Of a DNA stretch of 64,000 bases, positions 46,343-57,851 are shown in pieces. The notes beneath the pieces are model-generated. The model was not told the origin of the DNA and searched no databases. It saw nothing but the letters and a program-made list of their open reading frames with translations. Position numbers and translations under genes: made by a program. This DNA comes from Silene latifolia (lineage: Eukaryota; Streptophyta; Magnoliopsida; Caryophyllales; Caryophyllaceae). The number at the start of each line of letters is the position of its first letter. Within the stretch, counting starts at the first letter, position 1. The stretch lies in NCBI RefSeq assembly GCF_048544455.1, contig NC_133536.1, forward strand, positions 165,588,825 through 165,652,824. The letters run 5' to 3'.

Positions 46343-47002
46343 CCAATTTTTATGGGAAATTGGAACCGTTCGAATACCTCGTGCCATGTCAAGACACAAA
46401 GTAGTGACATGAACACTAAGAACTCGTTACCCTTAGCATTATATGTCTAGAATCTCGTGGATGCCAATGAACACGGATGTTCACAGAGATCTGGAGTAAG
46501 GGGTGAGGGTACGTATTAGGAAGCTCTTTAATTGAACACCTAATCCCGCCCGCCTCGATAGCGGCATCTACTAATGATTAGGGAAATCGTTCATAGTTGA
46601 TATGTCGTCGATTATATGCATGCAATACAACATCCATAGATTAGTCCTAGCATGTGAGATTAAACTATGTCGGTGAACACGTAATTTAGCACTCAATTAA
46701 GGTCGGAATTGGAAGTTATAATTGATTACATGTGAAAGACAAGAAGATAAATCATACCAGAGCGATAAATAAACTACAATAATTAAAATTACAATGATTA
46801 CAATGGTTTAGATGATTTACGTCAAAAATACACTTGAAACGAGATTTTGAAGATGAAAATAGAGGAAGAAAAAAAAGGTTAGAAATTAAAATAATAAAAT
46901 AGGTCAGATTAGGGGCGATATTATGATTATTAGTTAATTAAACATGTAATTAGAAAATATGTCTAAGCGAGAAAGAGTTCAGGGACAGAAATCATCTCAG
47001 AA

Positions 47003-48230
47003 CAGGCGCAGCATCTGCTGCGTCCCTTAGAAGAGGGGCAGCTCCTCCTGCGTCTGTTCTGGAGTTGAGTTCTATCTGTGAAGCCAGAACCGCAGTCCGT
47101 TAATGTTCGTTGGTGTATTTACGATCAATTATTGATATCTAGACTCAAGTGGAAATGATTTAACCGGTTATATACATCTGGGACCGTCATAAAAGCGATA
47201 AAAACGGATTAAAACGAGTTAGAACAAATTAGATTTATTTACGATATCGAAAATACAAAAGGAACGAACTTTGAACTCGAAAATTAAATAGAAATTAATA
47301 AACTGAAATCAAGTAGAGAAAACTATGTACAAAAGATGAATCCCAGAAACTTGATTTGGACAAATCGAGTTTCTAAAATCCGGGTTTGATTTAGCGACGA
47401 AAACCCGCAAGTATTGAATTATAAGGGATTTAAGTCGAAATAAAGCATTATAATTTAAAAAGGATTATTAAAGCATGGTTTATATACTGAAGAATGAAAG
47501 AAAGTAGGAAAATAAGACGAGAAGGAGCAAAACAATGGAAGCTCAAGGAAGAAGAAAAAGAAGAGCATGAGCAGCGATCAGCCTCTGGAAGAGGCGCAGC
47601 AGATGCTGCGATTCTTCGAAGAGGCGCAACTGCTGCTGCGTTTCTTCTCGACGTCTGGTATCCCCTGTTTTGTAAAAATAGTTTTATAAAAAAGGGTTTT
47701 TAAGTCGGTTTTAAATATACTTTTGACGTAAACCTTACATTAATTGGTACAAAAAATAAAATACAATAAATAAAGATGGGATTTACACCCTCAGACTTCC
47801 ATGTTTGACGAAACGAGATGGACTAAGTTAACGTTAGTGATTGCTCGACTCGAATGTATGTATAAAGTGCCCTCGTTGGAGGATTTTAAATTAATTGATT
47901 GATTGATATGTAGTGGTCAAATTGGTCGGTCATGCAGCGTGACTGGTACTCAGAATGATCTGAGCTTACATGCTCGACTGATCAAGCAAGTAGGCGTCGA
48001 AAGCTTAGAGCAAGGTCTAGAATGCAAAGGGAGAATAGAAGGGCGGACACTCGCGTGAAAAATATGGAGACCGAAGGTCTCTATTTATACCAAAAAATGT
48101 GGAAGAGTTTTGGAATGACACAAAGTTTGGAAAGAAATCACAGAAATATTCCGTAAATAGCCAAAAAGGGCTGGGGAAGAGGCGCAGCAGCTACTGCGGC
48201 ATTCCAAGAGGCGCAGCATCTGTTGCGTCA
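47003..48230. repeat. Three clusters of GGCGCAGCAGnTGCTGCG repeats in G2 LTR
   Basis: Pairs of imperfect palindromes occur at 47003-47060, 47588-47640 and 48178-48230. Each reads like GAAGAGGCGCAGCAGATGC with TGCTGCG arms, and the second member of each pair follows after about 10 bp. The G1 LTR, though homologous in flanks, has a different GC-rich word (GGCGCGAGCC) at its corresponding places. Confidence 0.88.
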
Positions 48231-48640
48231 TTTCCCCAGAGGTGTCCTCCTCCAGAAGAAAGATTTCCGCGTTTCTGTTATGGAATTGCGGTAGATCTAT
48301 ACTTCCTTATTCCGTAAAATATGATATACGGAAGATATTTTACCAAAAGATAAAATTTGATTGGGAATAAATATCTAGAATATTCTAGAACTTTCCGACT
48401 CAGCATTTTAAATGGTTTCTTAGAAAATGAAGCGGTTTTTGACCCAGACTTCAAATGAACTCTAATTACTGTCAAAACAACCGTATCGGTACGTAGATGA
48501 CGACCAAGGGGTAGACTCTAGTGTTTGAGCTATCACCTGACGATAAACTAACGGACTGTCATAAATTGTTCCGTGTACCAAACATGTGGCCCAATCATCA
48601 CTGGGTGGTTTGCAGAAGGTGTAGAAACGAGGTATCTACA

Positions 48641-49507
48641 TAAACCCCAGCTGCTACTACCACCACCGCGGCCACGCCCACAAGAATCTCCACCACTGAA
48701 TCCCAACCCCGAAGAGTAAGCTCTCACCTGGTTATGGCCGCCCTTCTTGTAACTAGACTGACCACCACCCTCACTCTCAGCCTACCTCTTCTTCTCAGAA
48801 CCTCTCTCCCTGTTCTCCTTAGCCATATCAACCAACCTCTCAGCTCTCCCAGTGCCCTCATACACCTCCTTAACATCAGTAAGGACTCCTACCGGTAGCT
48901 TCTCCATGATCTTAGGTATCAGACCCTTCTCAAACCTCAACGCCATGTTCTCCTGACTCAGCCCCATGTCCTCAGCATACCTAGACTTCTCATTGAAATT
49001 GTGATAGTACTCGGCTACCGTCATATCTGAAGTCATCTTGAAATCATCAAACTCCTCTCTCAACTTACTACGCATATGTTCTGGCATAAACTCGCATCGC
49101 ATAGCTTTCTTGAACTCACTCCAAGGTATAGCAGATAGCCCCTGTTTCACATATAGGTCTAGATCACTCTCCCTAACCTTATCCCACCACTCTCCGGCTG
49201 CATCTCTCAAGTAGAACGCAGCTTGTTCCACTCTAAAGTCCTCAGGGCAATGAACCACATTAAGTATATTCTCAATCCCTCTGTGCCAATTATCAAGCAA
49301 GATCGGCGCACCTGTGCCCATGTACTCTTTTGGGTTAACCCGTGCGATGTTTATACTCATCTTGGCGAAATCCACACCCGCCTCTTTATCTTTCCCGAAC
49401 TTCTTTAGAGCTTCTGTAAGCGCATCCTGATGCTCTAGCATCATAACTATCTCATCAACACTCATATTCTCAGCCCTAGCATACAACGCAATCCTCTTTG
49501 GCGGCAT
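48641..49507 (-). pseudogene. G3 gag, N-terminal part
   Basis: The start is ATG 49507 (MPPKRIALYARAENM), 33 codons inside the open frame, chosen because it matches the usual chromovirus gag start and the upstream codons contain LTR-motif sequence. The frame includes VDFAKMSINIARVNPKEYMG, FYLRDAAGEWWDKVRE, FMPEHMRSKLREEFDDFKM, VAEYYHNFNE and LRFEKGLIPKIME. A TAG at 48782-48784 breaks it in the KKR region. The Gly/Ser-rich stretch after it (GRGRGGGSSSWG) reaches the G2 edge. Confidence 0.88.
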
Positions 49508-49585
49508 CTTGAAACTATATAAGAGGAAAGGTAAACATAAACACACATCCCACAACTCAAACACGTATATGACATGTGCAGACCC

Positions 49586-49824
49586 TACTCGATCGAGGAA
49601 CACCACCCACTCGATCGAGTTGAGGTCACTCGATCGAGTTGCCCACTTACTACGAGTCCCTCGACTTCAGAACCTGGCCAGAAAGCCTCACAAAACTTAC
49701 TCGAATGAGCCTCAAACCCACTCGATAGAGTTGACCCTACTCGATCGAGTGCTCCTACCTACTCGATCGAGTGCCCAAAAACAGCACACTGTCCAGAAAT
49801 GAAAAACACCCTACTCGATCGAGT
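49586..49824. repeat. ACTCGATCGAGT palindrome cluster in G3 leader
   Basis: Six or more copies, most of the perfect 12-mer, spaced 20-100 bp apart, with degenerate copies such as ACTCGATAGAGT. The same motif is in the G3 and G4 LTRs and the G4 leader. Confidence 0.93.
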
Positions 49825-49871
49825 CAAACCCACCCGCATGCTTATCTCAACACTTTCCCACCAACAAATAC

Positions 49872-49975
<104 letters not shown>

Positions 49976-50366
49976 AACATATGAGTATACGTAACAATTA
50001 ACACCCCATTTCATATGTTTCTAATAAGCCACATTAGAAATCATCTATCATGCAAATTTCGCTATTCAATCAACATACATACTCATATTACTTATCACCT
50101 TTCACCACAACATCCTCCATCCTCCACATGCATTCATCCACCAATTCATACAACACATTTCTATATAGACATGCAACATACGAGATAAGCACATAACGAT
50201 CCCGAGACACATCCCATAGTGACCGGTTCAAAGTTGTAGGGCGAGGTTGCGACTTTAGGACGTCTCCCAAGTTTTTGCATTAGCTCCTAATAACTCCTAC
50301 CCGGGTTCATTTTATTTTGACTCCCTAAGTTCATTGGGTTCATTAGTTACAGGTTCCAAAATCGTC

Positions 50367-50378
50367 GCTCTGATACCA
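50367..50378 (-). promoter_or_regulatory. G3 primer binding site (tRNA-Met type)
   Basis: The minus strand reads TGGTATCAGAGC three bases after the LTR. Confidence 0.92.
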
Positions 50379-50381
50379 CTT

Positions 50382-51771
50382 TGTAACACCCCCACACTCC
50401 AAGTGCCTTACCAGGACCACTTAAAGCATAAGGATACTACCATCTCGGTTACCCGAGACAATGCATATCAAATAGACAATAAAGAAATGTACTTAATTAA
50501 ATAAGTTTAAAGCGTTACAAGTCCCAAAATCTAAACTGATAAAATAAAATACAAATATTCCTCAAAACTGTCAAACCAACTAAAAACAATGTAAAAGAAG
50601 TTCATGACACAGCGGAAGACTAGTGACTCATGTGATGACTCCATCCCAGATATCCCTCATGCCAGCCAACTCATACCTGCTCAATAACTGCTCACCATCC
50701 CCGAATGGATCACCACAGTTTTTAAAACAATTACACGGGGTCAGTACTGATTACAAAAAATAACACAGCTGAAACAAGATACAATCCAAGCCAATCAACC
50801 AATCTCCACCACAACTCCACACACATGATTACACACTAAAGTGTGTAGTCCTGCCAGAATACTCATCGCAACAAGTATTCCACACCGCCAGTGGGGGACC
50901 GTAGTCGTTCCCACCTAAGCCCCACTCTTCTCATTCGAGCGATAAACCCAAGTTCCTAAATATGCACATCCCTTCTGTGGCGGGTTCCACAGAAGGCAAA
51001 TCAAGGGCGTGAAGCCACTCCCGCAAGTGACTCCACTCAACCGAGGACGCACCTCGCAACCACAGACAGTTATACAACCAACTATACAATCAACAATCAC
51101 CAAATCCAATACCGATATGATATACAACAACATCAACAATCAATTATCAACAATGCCATGTAAACAATACTGAGTAGGGAAACTCTACCTGGAATAGCAA
51201 CCACAAGACCGTCACAGCAGCTAATCAATAACGTTCCTCTACGAATCCTCCTCCTATAACACATATACATACAATTACATCCAATTCCACACAATACACC
51301 CAAAACCCCCAAAACTACCCAATTAGGGTTTTAACCAAACTCAACGAAATGCTATAAAAATTATACAAAAAGCTTACCCTTGACACGATGATCACAACGG
51401 CGTAAAGAACAAGATAATCCGACGACCCTAGCCCTTGGGATTTGCTAACAACGCGACGAGAGAGAACTACGTAACTTCTTTTCTTTTGAAAGGTTTTAGA
51501 AAGGTGAAAAGGTGATTAAAGAGAATGACGGAAACCTTTTATATTAATCACGCGTTATTAACAAAACCCGGCTAAATCAACCCGTAAGATGCACTTACTC
51601 GATCGACTAAGTGACTTACTCGATCGAGTGCCCCTTACTCGATGGAGTGTCACACGTACTAGATCGAGTACCCATTAGGTCAGCTACTGTTTTGCGTAAA
51701 AACATACTTACTCGACATAGTAAGCCCCACTCGATAGAGTACCCATAGACATAGAAAACCTTAGTATTACA
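50382..51771 (-). repeat. G3 5' LTR (1390 bp)
   Basis: In sense it runs from TGTAATACTAAGG at 51771 to GGGTGTTACA at 50382. A TATA-like ATATAAAAGG is on the minus strand at 51544-51535, and the ACTCGATCGAGT cluster lies at 51594-51742, about 50-200 bp upstream of it in sense. Homologous to the G4 LTR in reverse orientation. Confidence 0.93.
51594..51742. repeat. ACTCGATCGAGT cluster in G3 5' LTR
   Basis: Two perfect copies and decayed forms (ACTCGATGGAGT, ACTCGATAGAGT, ACTAGATCGAGT) between the LTR start and the TATA-like site. Confidence 0.9.
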
Positions 51772-52139
51772 CTCTGATTTCCAGTTTTCAAATCTGGGCA
51801 GGCTCCTTTGCATCACTCTAAGTCTCGCGCCTCAATAGGTTATCTGATGCAGGTCCTATTTCCTTTCCAGCGCTCGTCCAGGACGATCCTGACTTTGGTA
51901 AACCCGAATACAGGACGGATCAGATTGACAAGTCCGCATTTTACTTTGCATTTACAAAACACTTTTCTAAGACAAATGGATCACGTTATGTACCATAAAC
52001 CTAACTCGGTAAATGGATGTTTAATTTTCATCTTGCATACAAATCAACACTAAATCCAACTTGACATCAATTACTTGATATTTGGATAAACAACCGACAT
52101 ATAAAATTTTACATGTTAGGTTTAAACTTGTGGATGCAT
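51772..52139 (+). repeat. Fragment of a Tat-type LTR, plus orientation
   Basis: It is the reverse complement match of 29200-28853 and, at its right end, of 23436-23401 in G1, roughly 80 percent similar by eye. So it is a piece of a third Tat LTR, trapped between G3 on the left and G4 on the right. It has no gene. Confidence 0.85.
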
Positions 52140-52272
52140 TGTAATACTACGGTTTTATGTGTCTGAGGGTACTCTATCGAGTGGGGCTTACTCTGTCGAG
52201 TAAGTAGTTTTTGACATAAAATAGTATACTGCCTGTACGGTACTCGATCGAGTAAGCTTGGCACTTGATCGA
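52140..52272 (+). repeat. G4 5' LTR, part 1
   Basis: This matches the first 130 bp of the G3 LTR in sense, with decayed and intact CTCGATCGAG motifs. It is interrupted by a CACTA element. Confidence 0.9.
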
Positions 52273-52295
52273 CACTACTACAAAAATAGACCTAA

Positions 52296-52490
52296 TGCAA
52301 CATTTCGTGTGCAACACTTACGGTTTGTGTTGCAATTTTCAGTTAATTAAGCAACGCTTAATTTATAAATGTTGCTTTTACTTACATAGGGCAACACTTT
52401 AATATAAGTGTTGCAATGTATTACTCGAAGTGCAACGTTTTTATACAAATGTTGCATTTTGTCGCAACACTTGTGCAACACTTATATCAC
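52296..52490. repeat. CACTA subterminal repeats, left (GCAACACTT type)
   Basis: About ten copies of GCAAC(A/G)(C/T)TT or its complement, some paired as inverted repeats. These are typical transposase binding arrays. Confidence 0.85.
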
Positions 52491-55447
52491 ATAAGTTATA
52501 AACCCTTTATAAAAACATCAAAAAGACCATTAATAAGAAACCTGTTGGGCCTTTTAACTGGTTTCCTATCATAAGAAACCGGTTATTTTGCAAACCAGTT
52601 TCATAGTTAGAAAATAAGAAACGTGTTCTTACTAAAACTGGTTTCTTTGATTTTTTTTATTTTTATTTTTTACCACCAAATCATAATTTAATCATAAATT
52701 ATTGGATTTTTTTAAAATGAAAATAATGTACTCCACTACGTTCCCGGCCAGTAAAGCTACTCCACCAAATTTTCTGGAATTTCATTTTTCTCGCTGTCTC
52801 GCGAATCCTTCATTCCCAAAACCAGAATAAATTTTCGAAGTTTCTTCATCCCTATAATTAGGGTCTTCCTGTTTGTACGTCTCCATGGATGATGTTCCTG
52901 TTTGTCTTTGCTTGAATCAACGCTACTCGATCCGGCACCATCACTTCTCATCCCTCTTTTAGGTTATTTAATTTCTTTTCCAACTTGCGTTAATCGCCAT
53001 TTTTGCTATATTCAGTTTCTTTGTGAGGCTAATTGGTTTAGTTTTATTTATATTTGATGCATTTTTTATTCATTAACATTCTAATTTGTAGCTTGAGATT
53101 TAGGGTTTGCTTCTTAATTTCCTAATTTGCTAGATCTATCGCGTTTTATATAATTGCGATAATCAATAGTTGATTTGATATATGTTGGATTGCCAATAAC
53201 AAATCGCCGTTTATGTTATATGTCAATGAGAGGCTGGAAATAATACCTTAGTTATGGCACTGCTATCATGCTTGTCCCCTGAACCACCGTGCTTTCTCTT
53301 TGAATGACAAAATTTCAACAATATTATGTTCTCGTCTACCAGTGTATTGTTTTCCTCAACTAAGACACTCACCTCTCACCTGAGAAAGGTAGCCAGAAAA
53401 TGAAGGGGAAAATCAAAGGTTGAAATGGACTAAACCTTGTCTCCATTTCACTTGAGTATTTGTTGAACTTATTAGGTAGCAAACTATCAAATAATGTCTA
53501 GTTATATCACGAGTAGATACAAATACAATGAATGTGGTATGCCTGTAGTGAAACTGGGTTAATGTGTTGCTGATGTGCACTTCTGAAACTACTTGTTACG
53601 CACACGCTGTCAGTGTTGTTGGCTGCTGCAGCAATGGTGTGGGCTATTGGTTAGTGATTCCTTGCTCCCGTAACACGGTTGGACTACTCATTGCAATCGG
53701 CCTTTGTTGGATCTTTGGTAGCTTGTCGGCTGGCCGCAGGGGATGCACGGTGCTATTCTATTGGTTCTTGGTGCCTGGTGGCTAGTGTGTAGGCTGAATA
53801 TAGCTTGTTTGGGTCATTCGTGTCGAAGGCCACACAATTCAAATGATACCTAAGTTTCTTTTTTACATATAATAATATCTTCTCTTTTATTGTAGACAAG
53901 TCCCCAAGATGGTTGATGATAGATATTGAATAGTTCGTGAAATCAATTATTGTTCTTTGAATGACGATTCTCATGAAGTGTCCTCTTATTAGGTTCGAAG
54001 AATTGTGGATATTATATGCATAGAAATGAGTTTTGAACGTAGTTTTTTTATATCCTCTGATATTTGAATGATTTCCCATCTCATATTTTTGATTCAATCT
54101 GACTTCAATGTTTTAGGGAAAGGACTCGAAGGACTCACATATGAGGGAGGAAGGGCAAGACTTAAACAACATTGACACTCATCTTGTAAATCCGGTTACC
54201 TTTGACTCGGAATTCTAGTCCACTGCTCAAGTTTTTGTTTTGAAATCTTGTTTATTTTAATTAGGTAATTGATATGACCATTTGTAATTAATTGGCTAAT
54301 ATATGCAGTATGATGGATGAGAAGACGACATTAAGAAAAGAAGCGAACCCAGGATGTCATGATGATCGTTAGTTGATGTCATGATGGATGCTATGCTTTC
54401 TGCTGGGCCGCTTCTTTGTCATCTCGATGTCCTAGTTCTTGATGTCGCTGTTACTCGTTACTACTCGATGTTACTACTAGATGTTGCTTTGCTACATGTT
54501 GCCGCTTCTTCTTTGTTACTGCTTTGCATGTAGGTCGTCCGCATCTTTGGCTTTTCTTTGATTTGTGGTCTTGGTTCTTTGCTTACATTTGACAAGGTTA
54601 GTATATAACTTAATCTTTGATCCGCATTTTTTTGATAAATTGGAACTTTGAAGATTATTAGAATCATATCTTTCTGCTTTTTGTTATCGTCTTGTTATGA
54701 GAAAACTCATGGAGGGAAGAGGGGGAGAAGGAAAGGTAAGGAAACTAAGGGAAGGGTTAATGGAGTAGGACAGCCCGTGTTATATTACAGGTCCCATTAC
54801 ATCACGTAGCATTACAATATGGCTTTTGGTTAACATTGTTTGACATATGCTGTTTTTGTGAATAGATTTGGCGTAAAATGAATGAAATATTAGCTGGTAA
54901 ATTGGGCATTATGATAGTAGAAATATATGAATCGGAGAGTTTTAAAGATAATGTAGTTTCTAATGCGTTTTTTACTTGCTACCATCTGATAACTGAATGC
55001 TTCATTGCATCCTATTTTTTGTAGCTGAAGGTGACGCTGTAAAATAGTTTTCGATTTCGTAAATTAGCTGATGACAAGGATGGTGTAATTTTTTAGTGAA
55101 TTGTAATTTTTTGAAATTATTTAGTAATTACATTTTTTTTAAATAAAAATTATATGCATCTTTATATTCGTAATTGATTTTTTTTTTGTTTTTTTATGCA
55201 AACTTAAGAGACCGGTTATGATCAATAACTGGTTTATAAGATGAGATCAAAGAGACCAGTTATTAACCGGTTTCTTAGGAATCAAAGAGACCAGTTGTCA
55301 TAAATAACTGGTCTCCTAAAATTGATAAAAGAGACCAGTCAAAATAACCGATTTCTTTACCTAAGACACCTATGAGATATAGACCGGTTATGAACTGGTT
55401 TCTTAGGCCATTTTCAACCGGTTTTCTAGGCTTTTTTTGTAGTAGTG
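52491..55447. mobile_element. Second CACTA-like element nested in the first; left end unresolved
   Basis: The right end CTTTTTTTGTAGTAGTG at 55447 is a CACTA terminus. Near it (55200-55440), and on the left at 52540-52640, are repeats of AACCGGTTTC/GAGACCAGTTAT type, different from the outer GCAACACTT array. I could not find the left CACTAC terminus, so the start is approximate. The interior 52700-54850 includes a pyrimidine-rich and then gene-leader-like stretch, perhaps captured host DNA; none of its short frames resembles a known protein. Confidence 0.55.
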
Positions 55448-57384
55448 TAAGGTTGTTACTTTGCTTTCTTAAATTCTGGTTTAAGTTCATAAAGAATGAC
55501 TTGTTTTGTATTACTTTCTATTAGTTTTCGTCTTCTCTATTACTTTTCCTCTGCATATTTTCTTCACACTTATTTCCCCTATCTTTACATCTCCTGCTAG
55601 CTCTAAGCTTTTTATATATGTTGCCTTCACATATTTCTCTCCCTCTTGCTTCCTTTACGTGTTTTCCCTTTTTTTTTTTTTACGTTTAGATGGGATCGAA
55701 GGATGGTGTATGTTAGCCATCCCCGTATCATTTTGGATCTAAGGCTTTGCTTTCAAGTTGTTATATAGCTGCATACTTTGCTGTTATCTATTGCTTTTTT
55801 AGATTTTCTTGGAATTGTACACTGACAAGGTTGTTATGCATGGTATGTATATCCTTAATCTGGTTGGTTTAATTGTTTCTCAGTTTATAATATGTTTCTT
55901 ATCTTATTTTGCTGTGTAGACGATCGGGTGACAAAGGACATATAATTAATTGATTCAATTGCAGAGAAGCAAGCACAGATTAGGTACCTAAAACATAATT
56001 AAAGAACTTCCTCAACTATATGTGGAATAACCTTTTTGAAATTTATTAACTTAGGGTAACATTATCAGTAAGAGTCTCCCAAGTATTGAGACTATGACAC
56101 ATCAACTTTCCCTTACATGTCAATATGTCATTACGTTTGAGCCATGACATCCCTCTCCTTATGTTTGTTGGTGTATTTGTCCTGAGCATATAGTTTTCTT
56201 ATGTGTTTATAATTGGTCTTACATCTCTTAATTGATTGAGAACTGAAAAGAATGAGACTTAGTTCAGAATGTTCAAAAATTGGCAAAAAAATCGTTATGA
56301 AATCTTATTCATGAAAGTCAGGATTTTTGATGGTCTTATAGTGTGGTGTGTCACTTAGATTCATTCTATGCTCTAGCTTTACACACACTAGAGACTTGAT
56401 ACATGCATCATCTATATTAAATATAGAAGGGTGTTGGATGGTTTTTTCACTACAGCACACGCAAATTGTTTTGTTGATTTTAGATCTTCCTCTGAACCTT
56501 TTATCACTAAGATTTATGTCATCATCATCAGGTCATTCTCGCGTGATCTGCAATTGCATCAAACCCCGCCAGTTTTGAACTCGTATTGTGAGAATTCTGC
56601 TTGCTTTTTCTTGTTGATTCCAATTTCACGTGAAAGTAGACTATTTAAAGATTCTATACATATAAGGAACTCAATATTTGGATAAGTGAAACTCCAGTTG
56701 TGCTCCTCTAAAGTTAGATCAGTTTACGCATATTATGAGCAACCAGAAATTGACTTCTTCCTTGCTTGTGATCAAAATTCTCTTAGTCGTTTAATTGCAC
56801 AGGTTTAATTTTTTCAATCTCTGATTCTTTGTGTTAGTTGATCACTGTCATTGCCTACCAGGTATCCTGTTGTTTCCTTTGTTGACGCAAGAAAACCCTC
56901 TTTTGGCCTGTTCTTAGCACCTATTAGCTCCTGCAAATCATGTACCTGTAGAAGAAATAAGAGGCGGCTAGTTTTCTGCACATCCTTGTTAATTAGTTGT
57001 TCTTTAATGCATTATTTATTATTTCGTGATAATTAAGTGTGACGTATCATCTATGCCTATTGAGCCTTTGAATCCTCAAATCTAATAATGTTCTATTTTT
57101 TATGTTACAGGTTGCATTTGAGGTATTAACAATGATGACGGGTTGATTTTTTGTCCGGCTGGCAACATATATATGCTCACAATACAAGAATGAAGACTTA
57201 TAATTAGTAGCTTTCAAATAGTCGTTAAGAATTATTATTTGTTCTATTTAAACATTTGTTCTATTTGTTTTAGTTAAATAATTGAACATTTGCCATAAGT
57301 TCTACTTTTGATCCTTTTTTGAAATGTAATTGACATATTTTTGAGACTGAATCAATTGAATGCACAATTAGAGAGAATTACAAT
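55448..57384. other. Outer CACTA interior, no recognised gene
   Basis: About 1.9 kb of AT-rich sequence with short frames only. Nothing resembling a CACTA transposase or another known protein was seen. It may contain intron-like or captured sequence, which cannot be decided here. Confidence 0.5.
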
Positions 57385-57830
57385 TGTTGCGTGCCTTACA
57401 AGTCCTTATGTCGTTGCACTTTATTAAGTGTTGTTTTTGAATAAATTAGTGTTGCATTTGTTTATTATAAGTGTTGTTTTGGGACGTAACGAGTGTTGTG
57501 TTTCCAAAATAAAACTGTTGCATTAATTTGATATAAGTGTTGCTTATCAACATGAAAAGTATTGAATTAGTTCAGGAAGTGTTGCTTTTTTTACAAAAGA
57601 AATGTTGCATTAGAAGATAAAAAATGTTGCCTTTGCAATTGAAAAAGCGTTGCATAAACATGACCAATGCAACACTTTTCAAAAGTGTTGCTTCAGATTA
57701 AAAAGTGTTGCATTAAGCGTTGCAATGACCTAATGCAACAAGACCTGATGTAGCACTTGATTAAGTGTTGCATAAACTCTATTGCAACATTTATATGACA
57801 TTATGCAACAATAGCAAAGTGTTGCTATAG
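57385..57830. repeat. CACTA subterminal repeats, right (AAGTGTTGC type)
   Basis: More than 15 copies of AAGTGTTGC or near variants (AAATGTTGC, GCGTTGC), mirrored from the left end. Confidence 0.88.
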
Positions 57831-57851
57831 AATCTAAATGTAGTAGTGCGA

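Larger units (their letters stand above)
46310..48640 (-). mobile_element. Tat-lineage remnant 'G2': LTR and primer site only
   Basis: The LTR (48640-46353, 2288 bp; in sense it starts TGTAGATACCTCG) is homologous to the G1 5' LTR (2315 bp). After it come primer site TGGGGACTCC and some 20 bases, and then G3 gag resumes. There is no Tat coding region and no second LTR. No matching five-base duplication is evident at the edges (GTTTA on one side, GC-rich gag on the other). So most of the element was lost by a deletion that stopped at the gag. Confidence 0.85.
52273..57848. mobile_element. CACTA DNA transposon, non-autonomous
   Basis: The ends are CACTACTACAAAAATAG on the left and its complement ending GTAGTAGTG on the right. 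The 3-bp duplication CGA is at 52270-52272 and 57849-57851. Both subterminal regions are filled with GCAACACTT/AAGTGTTGC repeats in both orientations. No transposase motif is visible in its 5.6 kb. The interior contains sequence I do not recognise and the remains of a second CACTA-like element ending at 55447. Confidence 0.9.

Noticed and set aside
53564..54097. Short frames inside the CACTA element as captured genes
   Set aside because: No recognisable domain, no long frame and no clear exon structure; left as unresolved interior sequence.
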